A stretch of 64,000 nucleotides of DNA from Phylloscopus collybita (lineage: Eukaryota > Chordata > Aves > Passeriformes > Phylloscopidae). Location: NCBI GenBank assembly GCA_027886175.1, contig JAJNNQ010000027.1:10306001-10370000 (forward strand), read 5' to 3'. The position numbers and the translations under genes are program-made. Under the pieces are notes generated by a model. It was not told the origin of the DNA and ran no database searches. It saw only the letters and a list, made by a program, of their open reading frames with translations. Positions within the stretch are counted from its first letter, which is position 1; each line of letters begins with the position of its first letter. This document shows, in pieces, positions 48,701 to 63,180 of the stretch.

Positions 48701-51700
48701 CCAAAGTCTCCACCCCACGTTCCTGATGTCAGTTCTTAGGAGGCCTTTGGCACTATGAGGGCAGACAAACTTCCACCTGGTGGTAGATTACACCTGGGAG
48801 ATATCCTCATTTGTATGGAATTTGAGTGGAATTTTAGTAGGCAGAATCCCAGCGGCAGGCAGACAGAATTAGACATGAATAGTGGCCCATTTCCATGGGA
48901 AACCAAAGCCTCCACCCCAGGTTCCTGATGTCATTTTTTAGGAGGCCTCTGGCACTACAAGAGGGGACAAACTTCCAACTGGTGGCATATTGCATCTGGG
49001 ATATATCCTCATTTGTGAGGAATTTCAGCAGGCATAACCCCAGTGACAGGCAGACAGCCTTAGACACGAACAGTGGCCCTTTTCCGTGGGAAACCAAAAC
49101 CTCCAGCCCATGTTGCAAATGTCACTTTGTAGAAGGCGTTTTCCAATATAAGGGCAGAGAAACTTCCATCTGGTGGTAGATTACACCTGATAGATATCCT
49201 CATTTCTATTGAATTTTAGTGCAATTTTAGTAGGAAGAAGCCCAGTGGCAGGCAGACAGCATTAAACACGAACAATGGCCCATTTCTATGGGAAACCAAA
49301 CTCTCCACCCCACGTTCCTGATGTCCGTTTCTAGAAGGCCTTTGGAACGACAAGGGCAGACAAACTTCCGTCTGGTGGTTGATTGCATCGTGGAGATATC
49401 CTCATTTGTATGGAATTTCAGCAGGTAGAAGCCCAGTGGCAGGCAGATACTATTAGACATGAACGGTGGCCCTTTTCCCATGGGCAGCCAAAAATCTCCA
49501 GGACACGTTCCTGATGTCAGGTTTTAGGAGGCCTTTGGCAGTACAAGGGCAAACAAACTTCCGTCTGGTGGCTGATTACATCGGGGAGATATCCTCATTT
49601 GTATGGAATTTCAGCAGGTAGAAGCCCAGTGGCAGGCAGAGAGACTTAGACACGTACGGTGGCCCTTTTCCATGGGAAAACAAACTCTCCAACCCAGCCT
49701 CCTGATGTCAGTTTGTAGGAGGCCTTTGGCATTAAAAGGGCAGACAAACTTCCATCTGGTGGGAAATTGCATTTGGGAGATATCCTCATTTGTAGGGAAT
49801 TTTAGTCGGCATATGTCCACTGGCAGGCAGACAGCATTGAACAACAAAGGTGGCCCTTTTCCATGGGAAACCAATGCGTCCTCTCCAGATTCCTGGTGTC
49901 AGTTTATATGAAGCCGTTGGCATTAGAAGGGCAGACAAACTTTCAACTGGTGGTAGACTCCATCTGGGAGATATCCTCATTTGTATGGGATTTTACTAGG
50001 CATAAGCCCAGTGGCAGGCACATAGCATTAGACACAAACCGTGGCCCATTTCCATGGGAAACCAAAGTCTCCACCGCACGTTCCTGATGTCAGTTTGTAG
50101 GAAGCCTTTGGCTCTACAGGGGCAGACAAACTTCCATCTGGTGGTAGATTGCACCTGGGAGACATCCTCATTTGTATGTACCCATAAGCCCAGTGGCAGG
50201 CAGACAACATTAGACACGAACGGTGGCCCTTTTCCATGGGAAACCAAAGTGTCCGCCCCAGGTTCCTGATGTCAATTTGTAGGAAGCCTTTGGCTCTACA
50301 GGGGCAGAGGAACTTCCATCTTGTGGTAGATTGCACCCGGGAGACATCCTCATTTGCATGGAAATTTAGTGGGATTTTAATAGGCAGAAGCCTAGTGGCA
50401 GGCACACATCATTAGACACGAACAATGGACCTTTTCCATGGGAAACCAAAGTCTCCACCTCACGTTCCTGATGTCAGTTTGTAGGAGGCCTTTGGACCTA
50501 CAAGGGCAGACGAACTTCCATCTGGTGGTAGATTGCACCTGGGAAATATCCTCATTTGTATGGAATTTCAGCAGTCATAACCTCAGTGCCAGGCAGACAG
50601 CATTAGACAGGAACGGTGGTCCTTTTCCATGGGAAACCAAAGTCTCCACCCTAGGTTCCGGATGGCAGATTGTAGGAGGCCTTTGGAAACACAAGGGCAG
50701 AGAAAGGTCCATCTGGTGTTTGATTGCACCTGGCAGATATTCTCATTTGTATGGAATTGTAGTGGAATTTTAGTAGGCATAAGCCCAGCGGCAGGCAGAC
50801 AGAATTAGACATGAATAGTGGCCCATTTCCATGGGAAACCAAAGTCTCCACCCCAGGTTCCTGATGTCATTTTCTAGGAGGTCTCTGGCACTACAGGAGG
50901 AGGCAAACTTCCAACTGGTGGCATATTGCATCTGGGAGATATCCTCATTTGTATGTAATTTTAGTAGCCATAAGACCAGTGGCAGGCAGACAGCTTTAGA
51001 CACTAACGGTGGCCCTTTTCCATTGGAAACCAAAGTCTCCACCCCAGGTTCCTGATATCAATTTGTAGGAAGCCTTTGGCACTACAGGGCAGACAAACTT
51101 CCATGTGGTAGTAGATTGCACCTGGGAGACATCCTCATTTGTATGGAATTTTAGTGGGATTTTAATAGGCAGAAGCCTAGTGGCAGGCACACAGCATTAG
51201 ACACGAACGCTGTCGCATTTCCATGGGAAACCAAAGTCTCCACCCCACGGTCCTGATGTCAGTTTTTCGGAGGCCTTTGGACCTACAAGGGCAGACGAAC
51301 TTCCATCTGGTGGTAGATTGCACCTGGGAGATATGCTCATTTGAATAGAATATTAGTGGAATTTTAGTAGGCATAACCACAGTGCCAGGCAGACAGCATT
51401 AGACACGAACGGTGGCCCATTTCCCGGGGAAACCAAAGTCTCCATCCCACAAGCCTGATATCAGTTTGGACGAGGCCTTTGGTACTACAAGCGCAGACAA
51501 ACTTCCAACTGGTGGTAGATTCCATGTGGGAGATATCCTCATTTGTGAGGAATTTCTGCAGGCATAACCCCAGTGGCAGGCAGACAGCATTAGACATGAA
51601 CGGTGCCCCTTTCCCATGGGAAACCAAAGTCTCCACCCCACGTTCCTGATGTCAGTTTGTAAGAGGCGTTTGGAGCTACAAGGGCAGAAAAACTTCCATC

Positions 51701-53520
51701 TGGTGGTAGATTGCACCTGGGAGATATCCTAATTTCCATGGAATTTTAGTGGAATTTTAGTAGGAAGAAGCCCAGTGGCAGGCACATAGCATTAGACACA
51801 AACGGTGGCCCATTTCCATGGGAAAAGTAGAGTCTCCACCCCACGTTCCTGATGTCAGTTTTTAGGAGGGCTTTGGCACTACAAGGGCAGAGAAACTTCC
51901 ATCTGGTTGTAGATTGCACCTGAGAGATATCCTCATTTATATAGAATTTTAGTGGAATTTTAGTAGGCATAAGCCTAGTGGCTGTCAGACAGCATTAGAC
52001 ACAAACGGTGGCCCATTTCCATGGGAAAAGTAGAGTCTCCACCCCACGTTCCTGATGTCAGTTTTTAGGAGGCATTCGGCACTACGAGGGCAGACAAACT
52101 TCCACCTGGTGGTAGATTGCACCTGGGAGATATCCTCATTTTTATGGAACTTCAGCAGTCATAACCACAGTGCCAGGCAGACAGCATTAGACAGGAACAG
52201 TGGTCCTTTTCCTAGGGAAACCAAAGTCTCCACCCTAGGTTCCCGAGGGCAGTTTGTAGGAGACCTTTGGAAACACAAGGGCAGAGAAACTTCCATCTGG
52301 TGTTTGATTGCACCTGGGAGATATTCTCATTTGTATGGAATTTAAGTGGAATTTTAGTAGGCAGAATCCCAGCGGCAGGCAGACAGAATTAGACATGAAT
52401 AGTGGCCCATTTCCATGGAAACCAAAGTCTCCACCCCAGGTTCCTGATGTCATTTTCTAGGAGGCCTCTGCCACTACAAGAGGAGGCAAACTTCCAACTG
52501 GTGGCATATTGCATCTGGGAGATATCCTCATTTGTATGTAATTTTAGTAGCCATAAGCCCAGTGGCAGGCAGACAGCATTAGACACTAACGGTGGTCCTT
52601 TTCCATGGGAAACCAAAGTGTCCGCCCCAGGTTACTGATGTCAATTTGTAGGAAGCCTTTGGCTCTACAGGGGCAGACAAACTTCCATCTGGTGGTAGAT
52701 TGCACCTGGGAGACATCCTCATTTGTATGGAATTTTAGTGGGAATTTAATAGGCAGAAGCCTAGTGGCATGCACAAGTCATTAGGCACGAACGCTGGCCC
52801 ATTTCCATGGGAAACCAAAGTCTCCACTCCAGGGTCCTGGTGTGAGTTTGTAGGAGGCCTTTGGCACTACAAGAGCAGACAAAGTTCCATCTGGTGGTTG
52901 ATTGCATCGAGGAGATATCCTCATTTGTATGGAATTTCAGCAGGCAGAAGCCCAGTGGCAGGCAGACAGCATTAGACACAAACAATGGACCTTTTCCATG
53001 GGAAACCAAAGTCTCCACCCCAGCTTCTTGATGTCAGTTTGTAGGAGGCCTTTGGCACTACGGGGGCAGACAAACTTCCACCCGGTGGTAGATTACACCT
53101 GGGAGATATCCTCATTTTTATGGAACTTCAGCAGTCATAAACACAGTGCCAGGCAAAGAGCATTAGACAGGAACGGTGGTCCTTTTCCATGGGAAACCAA
53201 AATCACCACCCTAGGTTCCTGATGGCAGTTTGTAGGAGGCCTTTGGCACTACAAGGGCAGAGAAACTTCCATCTGGTGTTTGATTGCACCTGGGAGATAT
53301 TCGCATTTGTATGGAATTTTAGAGGAATTTTAGTAGGCAGAATCCCAGCGGCAGGCAGACAGAATTAGACATGAATAGTGGTCCATTTCCATGGGAAACC
53401 AAAGTCTCCACCCCAGGTTCCTGATGTCATTTTCTAGGAGGCCTCTGGCACTACAAGAGGAGACAAACTTCCAACTGGTGGCATATTGCATCTGGGAGAT
53501 ATCCTCATTTGTATGTAATT
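45771..53520 (-). repeat. 191/202-bp satellite, inverted block B region
   Basis: Minus-oriented satellite, about 40 monomers. Part of it (46,273-46,929) pairs with 13,758-14,414 of left block B (sum 60,687). The region is longer than the left block B and contains its own direct duplications: 47,640-48,070 recurs at 50,766-51,196 (offset 3,126) and 48,300-48,650 recurs at 51,628-51,978 (offset 3,328, one 202-bp monomer more). A monomer type with AGGAGACAAACTTCCAACTGG recurs near 47,770, 50,900, 52,480 and 53,460. No gene is seen. Confidence 0.91.
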
Positions 53521-54680
53521 TTAGTAGCCATAAACCCAGTGGCAGGCAGACAGCATTAGACACGAACGGTGGCCCTTTTCCATGGGAAACCAAAGTCTAC
53601 GCCCCAGGTTCCTGATGTTAATTTGTAGGAAGCCTTTGGCACTACAAGGGCAGACAAACTTCCATCTGGTGGTAGATTGCACCTGGGAGACATCCTCATT
53701 TGTATAGAATTTTAGTGGAATTTTAGTAGGCATAAGCCCAGTATCTGGCAGACAGCATTAGATACAAACGGTGGCCCATTTCCTTGGGAAACCAAAGTCT
53801 CCATCCCACGTTCCTGATGTCAGTTTGTAGGAGGCCTTTGACACTACAAAGGTAGACAAACTTCCGTCTGGTGGTTGATTGCATCGTTGAGATATCCCCA
53901 TTTTTATGGAATTTCATCAGGTAGAAGCCCAGTGGCAGGCAGACAGCATTAGAGAGGAACGGTGGCCCTTTTCCATGGGAAAACAAAGTCTCCAACCCAG
54001 GTTCCTGATGTCAGTTTTTAGTAGGCCTTTGGCATTAAAAGGGCAGACAAACTTCCATCTGGTGGGAAATTTTGTTAGGGAGATATCCTCATTTGTATGT
54101 AATTTCAGTAGTCATAAGCCCAGTGGGAAGGAGACAGCATTAAACACCAAGGGTGCCCCTTTTCCATGGGAAACCAAAGCGTCCTCTCCAGAATCCTGAT
54201 GTCAGTTTGTAGGAGGCCGTTGGCATTACAAGGGAATACAAACTTTCATCTGGTGGTAGACTCTATCTGGGAGATATCTTCATTTGTACGGGATTTTACT
54301 AGGCATAATCCCTGTGGCAGGCAGACACCATTTGACACGAACGGTGGCCCATTTCCATGGGAAACCCAAATCTCCGCGCTCATTGCTGATGTCACTTTGT
54401 AGGAGGCCTTTTCCAACATACAGGCAGAAAAACTTCCATCTGGTGGTAGATTGCACCTGGGAGATATCCTCATTTCTATGGAATTTTATTGGAATTTTAT
54501 TACAAAGATCCCCAGTGGCAGGCAGACAGCATTAGACACGAACAGTGGCCCATTTTTATGGGAAACCAAAGTCTCCACCCCACGTTCCTGATGTCCGTTA
54601 CTAGGAGGCCTTTGGCTCTACAAGGGCAGACAAACTCCCACCTGGTGGTAGATTGCTCCTGGGAGATATCCTCATTTGTA

Positions 54681-55830
54681 TGGACCTTCTGCAGTCATAA
54701 ACACAGTGCCAGGCAGACAGCATTAGACAGGAACGGTGGTCCTTTTCCTAGGGAAACCAAAGTCTCCACACCACGTTCCCGATGTCAGGTTTTAGTAGGC
54801 CATTGAAAGTACAAAGGCAGAAAAACTTCCGTCTGGGCGTTGATTGCATCGGTAAGATATCCTCATTTGTATGGAATTTCAGCAGATAGAAGCCCAGTGG
54901 CAGGCAGACAGCATCAGACACGAACGGTGGCCCTTTTCCATGGGAAAACAAAGTCTCCAACCCAGGCTCCTGATGTCAGTTTGTAGGAGGCCTTTGGCAC
55001 TACAAGGGCAGACAAACTTCCATCTAGTGGTGAATCGCACCTCGTAGATGTCCTTATTTGTATGGAATTTTAGTGGTATTTTAGTACTCAGAAGCCCAGT
55101 TGCAGACAGAGAGCATTAAACATGAACGGTGGGCCTTTTCCATAGGAAACCAAAGTCTCCACGCCAGGTTCCGAATGTCAGTATAAAGGAGGCCTTTGGC
55201 ACTGCAAGAGCAGACAAACTTCCATCTGGTGGCATATTGCATCTGGGAGATATCCTCATTTGTATGGACCTTCTGCAGTCATAAACACAGTGCCAGGCAG
55301 ACAGCATTAGACAGGAACGGTGGTCCTTTTCCTAGGGAAACCAAAGTCTCCACACCACGTTCCCGAAGTCAGGTTTTAGTAGGCCATTGAAAGTACAAAG
55401 GCAGAAAAACTTCCGTCTGGGCGTTGATTGCATCGGGAAGATATCCTCATTTGTATGGAATTTCAGCAGATAGAAGCCCAGTGGCAGGCAGACAGCATCA
55501 GACACGAACGGTGGCCCTTTTCCATGGGAAAACAAAGTCTCCAACCCAGGCTCCTGATGTCAGTTTGTAGGAGGCCTTTGGCACTACAAGGGCAGACAAA
55601 CTTCCATCTTGTGGTGGATCGCACCTCGTAGATGTCCTTATTTGTATGGAATTTTAGTGGTATTTTAGTACTCAGAAGCCCAGTTGAAGACAGAGAGCAT
55701 TAAACATGAACGGTGGGCCTTTTCCATAGGAAACCAAAGTCTCCACGCCAGGTTCCGAATGTCAGTATAAAGGAGGCCTTTGGCACTGCAAGAGCAGACA
55801 AACTTCCATCTGGTGGTAGATTGCACCTGG
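54681..55830 (-). repeat. 584-bp tandem duplication of three monomers
   Basis: TGGACCTTCTGCAGTCATAA starts at 54,681 and again at 55,265, an offset of 584 bp, and the following three monomers are nearly identical in the two copies (for example GGCGTTGATTGCATCGG and GACAGCATCAGACACG in both). This is a recent higher-order duplication not seen in the paired left arm near 4.5 kb. Confidence 0.82.
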
Positions 55831-58800
55831 GAGATATCCTCATTTGTATAGAATTTTAGTGGAATTATAGTACTCAGACTCCCAGTTGCAGACCGACCGC
55901 ATTAAAAATGAACGGTGGGCCTTTTCCATAGGAAACCAATGTCTCCAGGCCAGGTTCCGAATGTCACTTTGAAGGAGCCCTTTGGCACTGCAAGAGCAGA
56001 CAAACTTCCATCTGGTGGCATATTGCATCTGGGAGATATCCTCATTTGTATGGAACTTCAGCAGTCATCACCACAGTGCCAGGCAGACAGCATTAGACAG
56101 GAACGGTGGTCCTTTTCCATGGGAAACCAAAGTCTCCACCCTAGGTTTCTGATGGCAGTTTGTAGGAGGCCTTTGGAAACATAAGGGCAGAGAAACTTCC
56201 ATCTGGTGTTTGATTGCACCTGGGAGATATTCGCATTTGTATGGAATTTGAGTGGAATTTTAGTAGGCAGAATCCCAGCGGCAGGCAGACAGAATTAGAC
56301 ATGAATAGTGGCCCATTTCCATGGGAAACCAAAGTCTCCACCCCAGGTTCCTGATGTCATTTTCTAGGAGGCCTCTGGCACTACAAGACGAGACAAACTT
56401 CCAACTGGTGGCATATTGCATCTGGGAGATATCCTCATTTGTATGTAATTTTAGTAGGCATAAGCCCAGTGGCAGGCAGACAGCATTAGACAGGAACCGT
56501 GGCCCTTTGCCATGGGAAACCAAAGTCTCCACCCCAGCTTCTTGATGTCAATTTGTAGGAAGCCTTTTGCTCTACAGGGGCAGACAAACTTCCATTTGGT
56601 GGTAGAGTGCAAGTGAGAGACATCTTCAATTGTATGGAATTTTACTGGAATTTAAATAGGCAGAAGCCTAGTGGCAGGCAAACATCATTAGTCACGAACG
56701 CTGTCGCATTTCCATGGGAAACCAAAGTCTCCACTCCAGGTTCCTGATGTCAGTATGTAGGAGGCCTTTGGCACTACAAGGGTAGACAAAGTTCCGTCTG
56801 GTGGTTGATTGCATTGAGGAGATATCCTCATTTTTATGGAATTTCAGCAGGCAGAAGATCAGTGGCAGGCAGACAGCATAGGACACGAACGGTGGACCTT
56901 TTTCATGGGAAACCGAAGTCTCCACCCCACGTTCCTGATGTCAGTTTTTAGGAGGCCTTTGGCACTACAAGGGCGAACAAACTTCGAACTGGTGGTAGAT
57001 TCCATCTGGGAGATATCCTCATTTGTGAGGAGTTTCAGCAGGCGTAACCCAGTGGCAGGCAGACAGCATTAGACAGGAACGGTACCCCTTTTCCATTGGA
57101 AACAAAGTCTCCATCCCACGTTCCTGATGTCAGTTTTTAGGAGGCCTTTGGCACTACACGGGCAGACAAACTTCCACCTCGTGGTAGATTGCACCTTGGA
57201 GATATCCTCATTTGTATGGAACTTCAGCACTCATAACCACAATGCCAGGCTGACAGCATTAGATACGAACGGTGGTCCTTTCCCATGGGAAACCAAAGTC
57301 TCCACCCCTAGTTCCTGATGTCAGTTTTTTAGGAGGCCTTTGCCACTACAAGGCAGACAATCTTCCATCTGGTGGTAAATTGCATCTGCGAGATATCCTC
57401 ACTTGTATGGAAGTTTAGGAGGCATACGCCCAGTGGCAGGCACACAGCATTAGGCATGAACAGTGGCTCTTTTTCATGGGAAACCAAATTATCCATCCTA
57501 CGTTTCAGATGTCAGTTTATAGGAGACCTTTGGCAATACAAGGGCAGAGAAACTTCAAACCGGGGGTAGATTGCACCTGCGAGATATTCTCATTTGTATA
57601 GAATTTTAGAGTAATTTTAGTACGCAGAATCCCAGTGGCAGGCAGACAGAATTAGACATGAATAGTGGCCGTTTTCCAGGGGAAACCAAAGTCTCCAGGC
57701 CAGGTTCCTGATGTCAGTTTTTAGGAGGCCTTTTGCACTACAAGAACAGACAAACATCCAACTGGTGCCATATTGCATCTTGGAGATATCTTCATTTGTA
57801 TGGAGTTTTAGTGGAATTAAAGTAGGCAGAAGCCCAGTGGCAAGTAGACAGCATTAAACACCAACGGTGGCCCATTTCCATGGGAAACCAATGTCTCCGC
57901 CCCTGGTTTCTGATGTCACTCTGTAGGAAGCCTTTGTCTCTACATGGGCAGACAAACTTCCATCTGGTGGTAGATGGCACCAGGGAGACATCCTCATTTG
58001 TATGTAATTTTAGTAGCCATAAGCCCAGTGGCAGGCAGACAGAATTAGACAAGAACGCTGGTCCATTTCCATGGGAAACAAACGTCTCTCCCCCAGGTTC
58101 CTAATGTCAGTTTGAAGGAGGCCTTTGGAACTACAAGGGCAGACAAACTTCCATCTGGTGGTAGATTGCACCTGGGAGATATCCTCATTTGTAGAGAATT
58201 TTATTGGAATTTTAGTAGGCATAAGCCCAGTGGCTGGCAGAGAGCATTAGACACGAACGGTGGCCCATTTCCTTGGGAAACCAAAGTCTCCATCTCACGT
58301 TCCTGATGTCAGTTTGTAGGAGGCCTTTGGTACTACAAGGGCAGACATACTTGTATCTTGTGGTTGATTGCATCGCGGAGATATCCTCATTTTTATGGAA
58401 CTTCAGCAGTCATAACCACTGTACCAGGCAGACAGCATTAGACAGGAACAGTGGTCGTTTTCCATGGGAAACCAAAGTCTCCACACTACGTTCCCGATGT
58501 CAGGTTTTAGGAGGCCTTTGGCAGTACATGGGAAGACAAACTTCCGTCTGGTGGTTGATTTCATCGGGGAGATATCCTCATTTGTATGGAATTTCAGCAG
58601 GTAGAAGCCCAGTGGCAGGCAGACAGAATTAGACATGAACGGTGGCCCTTTTCCATGGGAAACGGAAGTCTCCAACCCAGGCTTCTGATGTCGGTTTTTA
58701 GGAGGCCTTTGGCATTAAAAGTGTAGGCAAGCTTCCATCTGGAGGGAAATTGCATTTGGGAGATATCCTCATACGTATGGAATTTTAGTAGGCATATACC

Positions 58801-60405
58801 CACTGGCAGGCTGCAGCATTAGACATGAACAATGGGCCTTTTCCATGGAAAAACACATTATCCATCCTATGTTCCTGATGTCATTTTTTAGGAGGCCTTT
58901 GGCAATACAAGAGCAGACAAACTTCCACCTGGTGGAAATTTGCACCTAAGAGATATTCTCATTTGTAAAGTATTGTAGACGAATTTTAGTACGCAGATTC
59001 CAAGCGGCAGGCAGACAGAATTAGACATGAATAGTGGCCCTTTTCCAGGGGAAATGAAAGTCTGTAGGCCAGGTTCCTGATGTCAGTTTTTTGGAGGCCT
59101 TTTGCACTACAAGAACAGACAAACTTCCAACTGGTGGCATATTGCATCTTGGAGATATCCTCATTTGGATGGAATTTTAGTGGAATTAAAGTAGGCAGAA
59201 GCCCAGTGGCAAGTAGACAGCATTAAACACCAACGGTGGCCCATTTCCATGGGAAACCAAAGTGTCCACCCCATGATCCGGATGTCCGTTTCTAGGAGGC
59301 CTTTGGAACTACAAGAGCAGACAAACTTCCAACTGGTGGCATATTGCATCTGGGAGATATCCTCATTTGTATGTAATTTCTGTAGCCATAAGCCCAGTGG
59401 TCGGCAGACAGCATTAGACACGAACGGTGGCCCTTTTCCATGGGAAACCGAATTCTCCACTCCAGGCTCCTGATGTCAATTTGTAGGAGGCCTTTGGCAC
59501 TACAGGGGCAGACAAACTTCCGTCAGGTGGTTGATTGCATGGGAGAGATTTCCCAATTTCTTTGGAATTTCAGCAGGCAGAAGCCCAGTGGCAGGCAGAC
59601 AGCATTAGACATGAACGCTGGCCCTTTTCCATGGGAAAACAAAGTCTCCACCCCTGGTTCCTGATGTCAGTTTTTTAGGAGGGCATTGGTACTACAAGGG
59701 CAGAGAATCTTCCATCTGGTTGTAGATTGCACCTAGGAGATATCCTCATTTCTATGGAATTTTAGTGGAATTGTAATAGGAAGAAGCCCAGTGGCAAGCC
59801 GACAGCATTACGCACGAACGGTGGCCCATTTGCATGGGAAACCAAAGTCGCCACTCCCGGTTCCTGATGTCAGTTTGTAGGAGGCCTTTGCCACTACAAG
59901 GGCAGGCAAACTTCCATCTGGTGGTAAATTGCATCTGCGAGATATCCTCATTTGTATGGAATTTTAGCAGGCATACGCCCAGTGGCAGGCACACAGCATT
60001 AGGCATGAACAGTGCCCTATTCCATGGGAAACCAAATTATACATCCCACGTTTAAGAAGTGAGTTTATAGGAGCCCTTTGGCACTACAAGGGCAGAGAAA
60101 CTTCAAACCGGGAGTAGATTGCACCTGCAAGATATTCTCAATTTTATAGAATTTTAGAGGAATTTCAGTACGCCGAATCCCAGCGGCAGGCACACAGAAT
60201 TAGACATGAATAGTGGCCTTTTCCAGGGGAAACCAAAGTCTCCAGGCCAGGTTCCTGATGTCAGTTTTTAGGAGGCCTTTTGCACTACAAGAACAGACAA
60301 CCTTCCGACTGGTGGCATATTGCATCTTGGAGATATCCTCATTTGTATGGAATTCTAGTGGAATTAAAGCAGGCAGAAGCCCAGTGGCAAGTAGACAGCA
60401 TTAAA

Positions 60406-62366
60406 CACCAACGGTGGCCCTTTTCCATGGGAAACCAAAGTCTCCGCCCCAGGTTCCTGATGTCAATCTGTAGGAAGCTTTTGGCTCTACAGGGGCAGAC
60501 AAACTTCCATCTGGTGGTAGATTGCACCTAGGAGACATCCTCATTTGTAAGGAATTTTAGTGGGATTTTAATAGGCAGAAGCCTAGTGGCAGGAACACAT
60601 CATTAGACACGAACGCTGGCCCATTTCCAAGGGAAACCAAAGTCTCCACTCCAGGTTCCTGGTGTCAGTTTTTAGGAGGCCTTTGGAACTACAAGGGCAG
60701 ATAAACTTCCAACTGGTGGTAGATTCCATCTGGGAGATATCCTCATTTCTCTGGAATTTCAGCAGGCATAAGCCCAGTGGCCGGCAGACAGCATTAGACA
60801 GGAACGGTGGCCCTTTTCCATGGAAAACCAAAGTCTCCACCCCACGTTACTGATGTCAATTTGCAGGAGGCCTTTGGCACTACAAGGGCTACATACTTCC
60901 ATCTCGTTGTATATTCCATTACTGAGATATCCTTCTTTGTATGGAATTTTATTGGAATTTTAGTATGCAGAAGCCGAGTAGCCAGCAAACAGCATCTGAC
61001 AAGAACTGTGGCCCTTTTCCATGGGAAATAAAAGTCTCCACCCAACATTCCTGATGTCCGTTTGTAGGAGGCCTTTGGAACTACAAGGCCAGGAAAATTT
61101 CCAACTGGTGGTAGATTGCATCTGGAAGACATCCTCATTTGTATGCAGTATTAGCAGCCATAAGCCCAGTGGCAGGCAGACAGCATTAGATTTGCGCGGT
61201 GGTCCTTTTCCATGGGAAACCAAGGTCACCACCTCACGTTCCTGAATGTCAGTTTGTAGGAGGCCTTTGGCACTACAAGGGCAGCCAAAATTCTATCTGG
61301 TGGTAGATTCCACCTGGGAGATGTCCTCATTTGTATGGAAATTCATCAGGCATGAGCCCAGTGGCAGGCAGACAGCATTAGATTTGAACGGTGGCCCTTT
61401 TCCATGGGAAACCAAAGTCTCCACCTCACGTTCCTGATGACAATTTGTAGGAGGCCTTTGGAATTACACGGGAAGACAAACTTCCATCTGGTAGTAGATT
61501 GTTCCTGGGAGATATCCTCATTTCTATGCAATTTTAGAAGGCAGAACCACAGTGGCAGGTAGACTGCATTAGACATGAACAGTGGCCCCTTTCCATGGGA
61601 AACCAAAGTCTTCACTCCAGGTTCCTGATGTCTGTGTGTTGGAAACCTTAACACTGCAAGGGAAGACAAACATCCAAGTGGTGGTGGATTCTATCTGGGA
61701 GATATCCCCATTTGTATGGAATTTAAGACGGCATAAGCCCAGTGGCCGGCAGACAGCATTAGACAAAAACGGTGGCATTTTTCCATGGGCAACCAAAGTC
61801 TCCACCTCACGTTCCTGATGTCAGTTTGTAAGAGGCCTTAGGCACTACAAAGGCAAAGGAAAATTAATCTGGTGGTAGATTGCACCAGGGAGATATCCTC
61901 ATTTGAATGGAATTTTAGTGGAATTTTAGTCGGCAGAATCCGAAAAGTCGCCAGATAGCATTAGACAAGAACGGTGGCCCTTTTCCATGGGAAACCAAAG
62001 TCTCCATCTCACGTTCCTGATGTCAGTTTGTAGGATGCCTTTGGCACTACAAAGGCAGATAAACTTCCATCTGGTGGTAGATTCCATCTGGGAGGTATCC
62101 TCATTTTTGTGGAATTTCAGCAGGCATGAGCCTAGTTCCAGGCAGACTGCATTAGACACTAACGGTGGCCCTTTTCAATGGGACACCAAAGTCTCCACCT
62201 CACGTTCCTTATGTCAGTTTATAGGAGGCCTTTGGAACTACAAGGGCACACAAACTTCCATCTCTTGGGAGAATGCAACTGCGAGATATCCTCATTTGCA
62301 TGGAATTTAAGTGGAATTCTTGTGGGCAGAATCCCAGCGGCACATAGCGAGCATTAGACACGAACG
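60406..62366 (-). repeat. Right-arm-only satellite segment, about 1.95 kb
   Basis: Between two stretches that pair with consecutive left-arm sequence (up to and after position ~1,480) the right arm has about 1,953 extra bp, roughly ten monomers. Several belong to a distinctive subtype with GATTTGAACGGTGGCC or GATTTGCGCGGTGG and CCTCACGTTCCTGATG. Both breakpoints fall in the same CGGTGGCCCTTTTCCATGGG box, as expected for unequal exchange in register. Confidence 0.7.
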
Positions 62367-63180
62367 GTGGCCCTTTTCCATGGGAAATCAACGTCTCCAC
62401 CTCACGTTCTTTATATCAGTTACTACGAGGCCTTTGGCACTACAAGGGCAGACAAAATTCCATCTGCTGGTAGATTCCACCTGGGAGATATCCTCTGTTG
62501 TATGGAATTTCAGCAGGCATATGCCCAGTTGCAGGCAGACAGCATTAGACAAGAACGCTGGCCTTTTTCATGGGAAACCAAAGTCTCCACCCCACATTCC
62601 TGATGTAAATTTATACGAGGCTTTTGGCACGATAAGGGCAGACAAACTTCCAACTGGTGGTAGATTGCACATGAGAGATATCTTCATTTGCAATGAATTT
62701 TAGTGGAATTTTAGTAGGCAGAATCCCAATGATCGGCAGAGAGCATAAGACACAAACGGTGTCCCTTTTCCATCAGACACGAAGGTCTCTACCCCAGTCT
62801 CCTGATGTCAGTTGCTGGGAGGCCTTTGGCACTACAAGGCTAGAAAAACTTCCACCTGGTGGTAGATTGCATCTGGGAGATATCCTCATTTGTATGCAAT
62901 TTTAGCAGGCAGAAGCCCAGTGGCAGGCAGACAACATTAGACACAAACGGTGGCCATTTTCCATAGGAAACCAAAGTCTCCACCTCACATTCCTGATGTC
63001 AATTTGTCGGAGGCCTTTGGCATTACAAGGGCAAACAAAACTCCATCTCGTGGGAGAATGCAACTGCGAGATATCCTCATTTGCATGGAATTTTAGTGGA
63101 ATTCTTGTGGGCAGAATGCCAGCGGCAGGTAGAGAGCATTAGACACGAACGGTGGCTCTTTTCCATGGGACACCAAAGCA

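Larger units (their letters stand above)
53521..63180 (-). repeat. 191/202-bp satellite, inverted block A (outer right arm)
   Basis: Minus-oriented satellite, about 50 monomers, reverse complement of the left outer arm. It pairs near 53,723-54,402 (sum about 59,520), 58,273-58,803 (62,066), 59,161-60,055 (62,267), 60,060-60,405 (61,893, empty site for the left solo LTR) and 62,367-62,670 (63,846). It includes a three-monomer duplication at 54,681-55,830 and a right-only stretch at about 60,406-62,366. The block ends at an orientation switch near 63,180, mirroring the switch at 463. No gene is seen. Confidence 0.92.
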
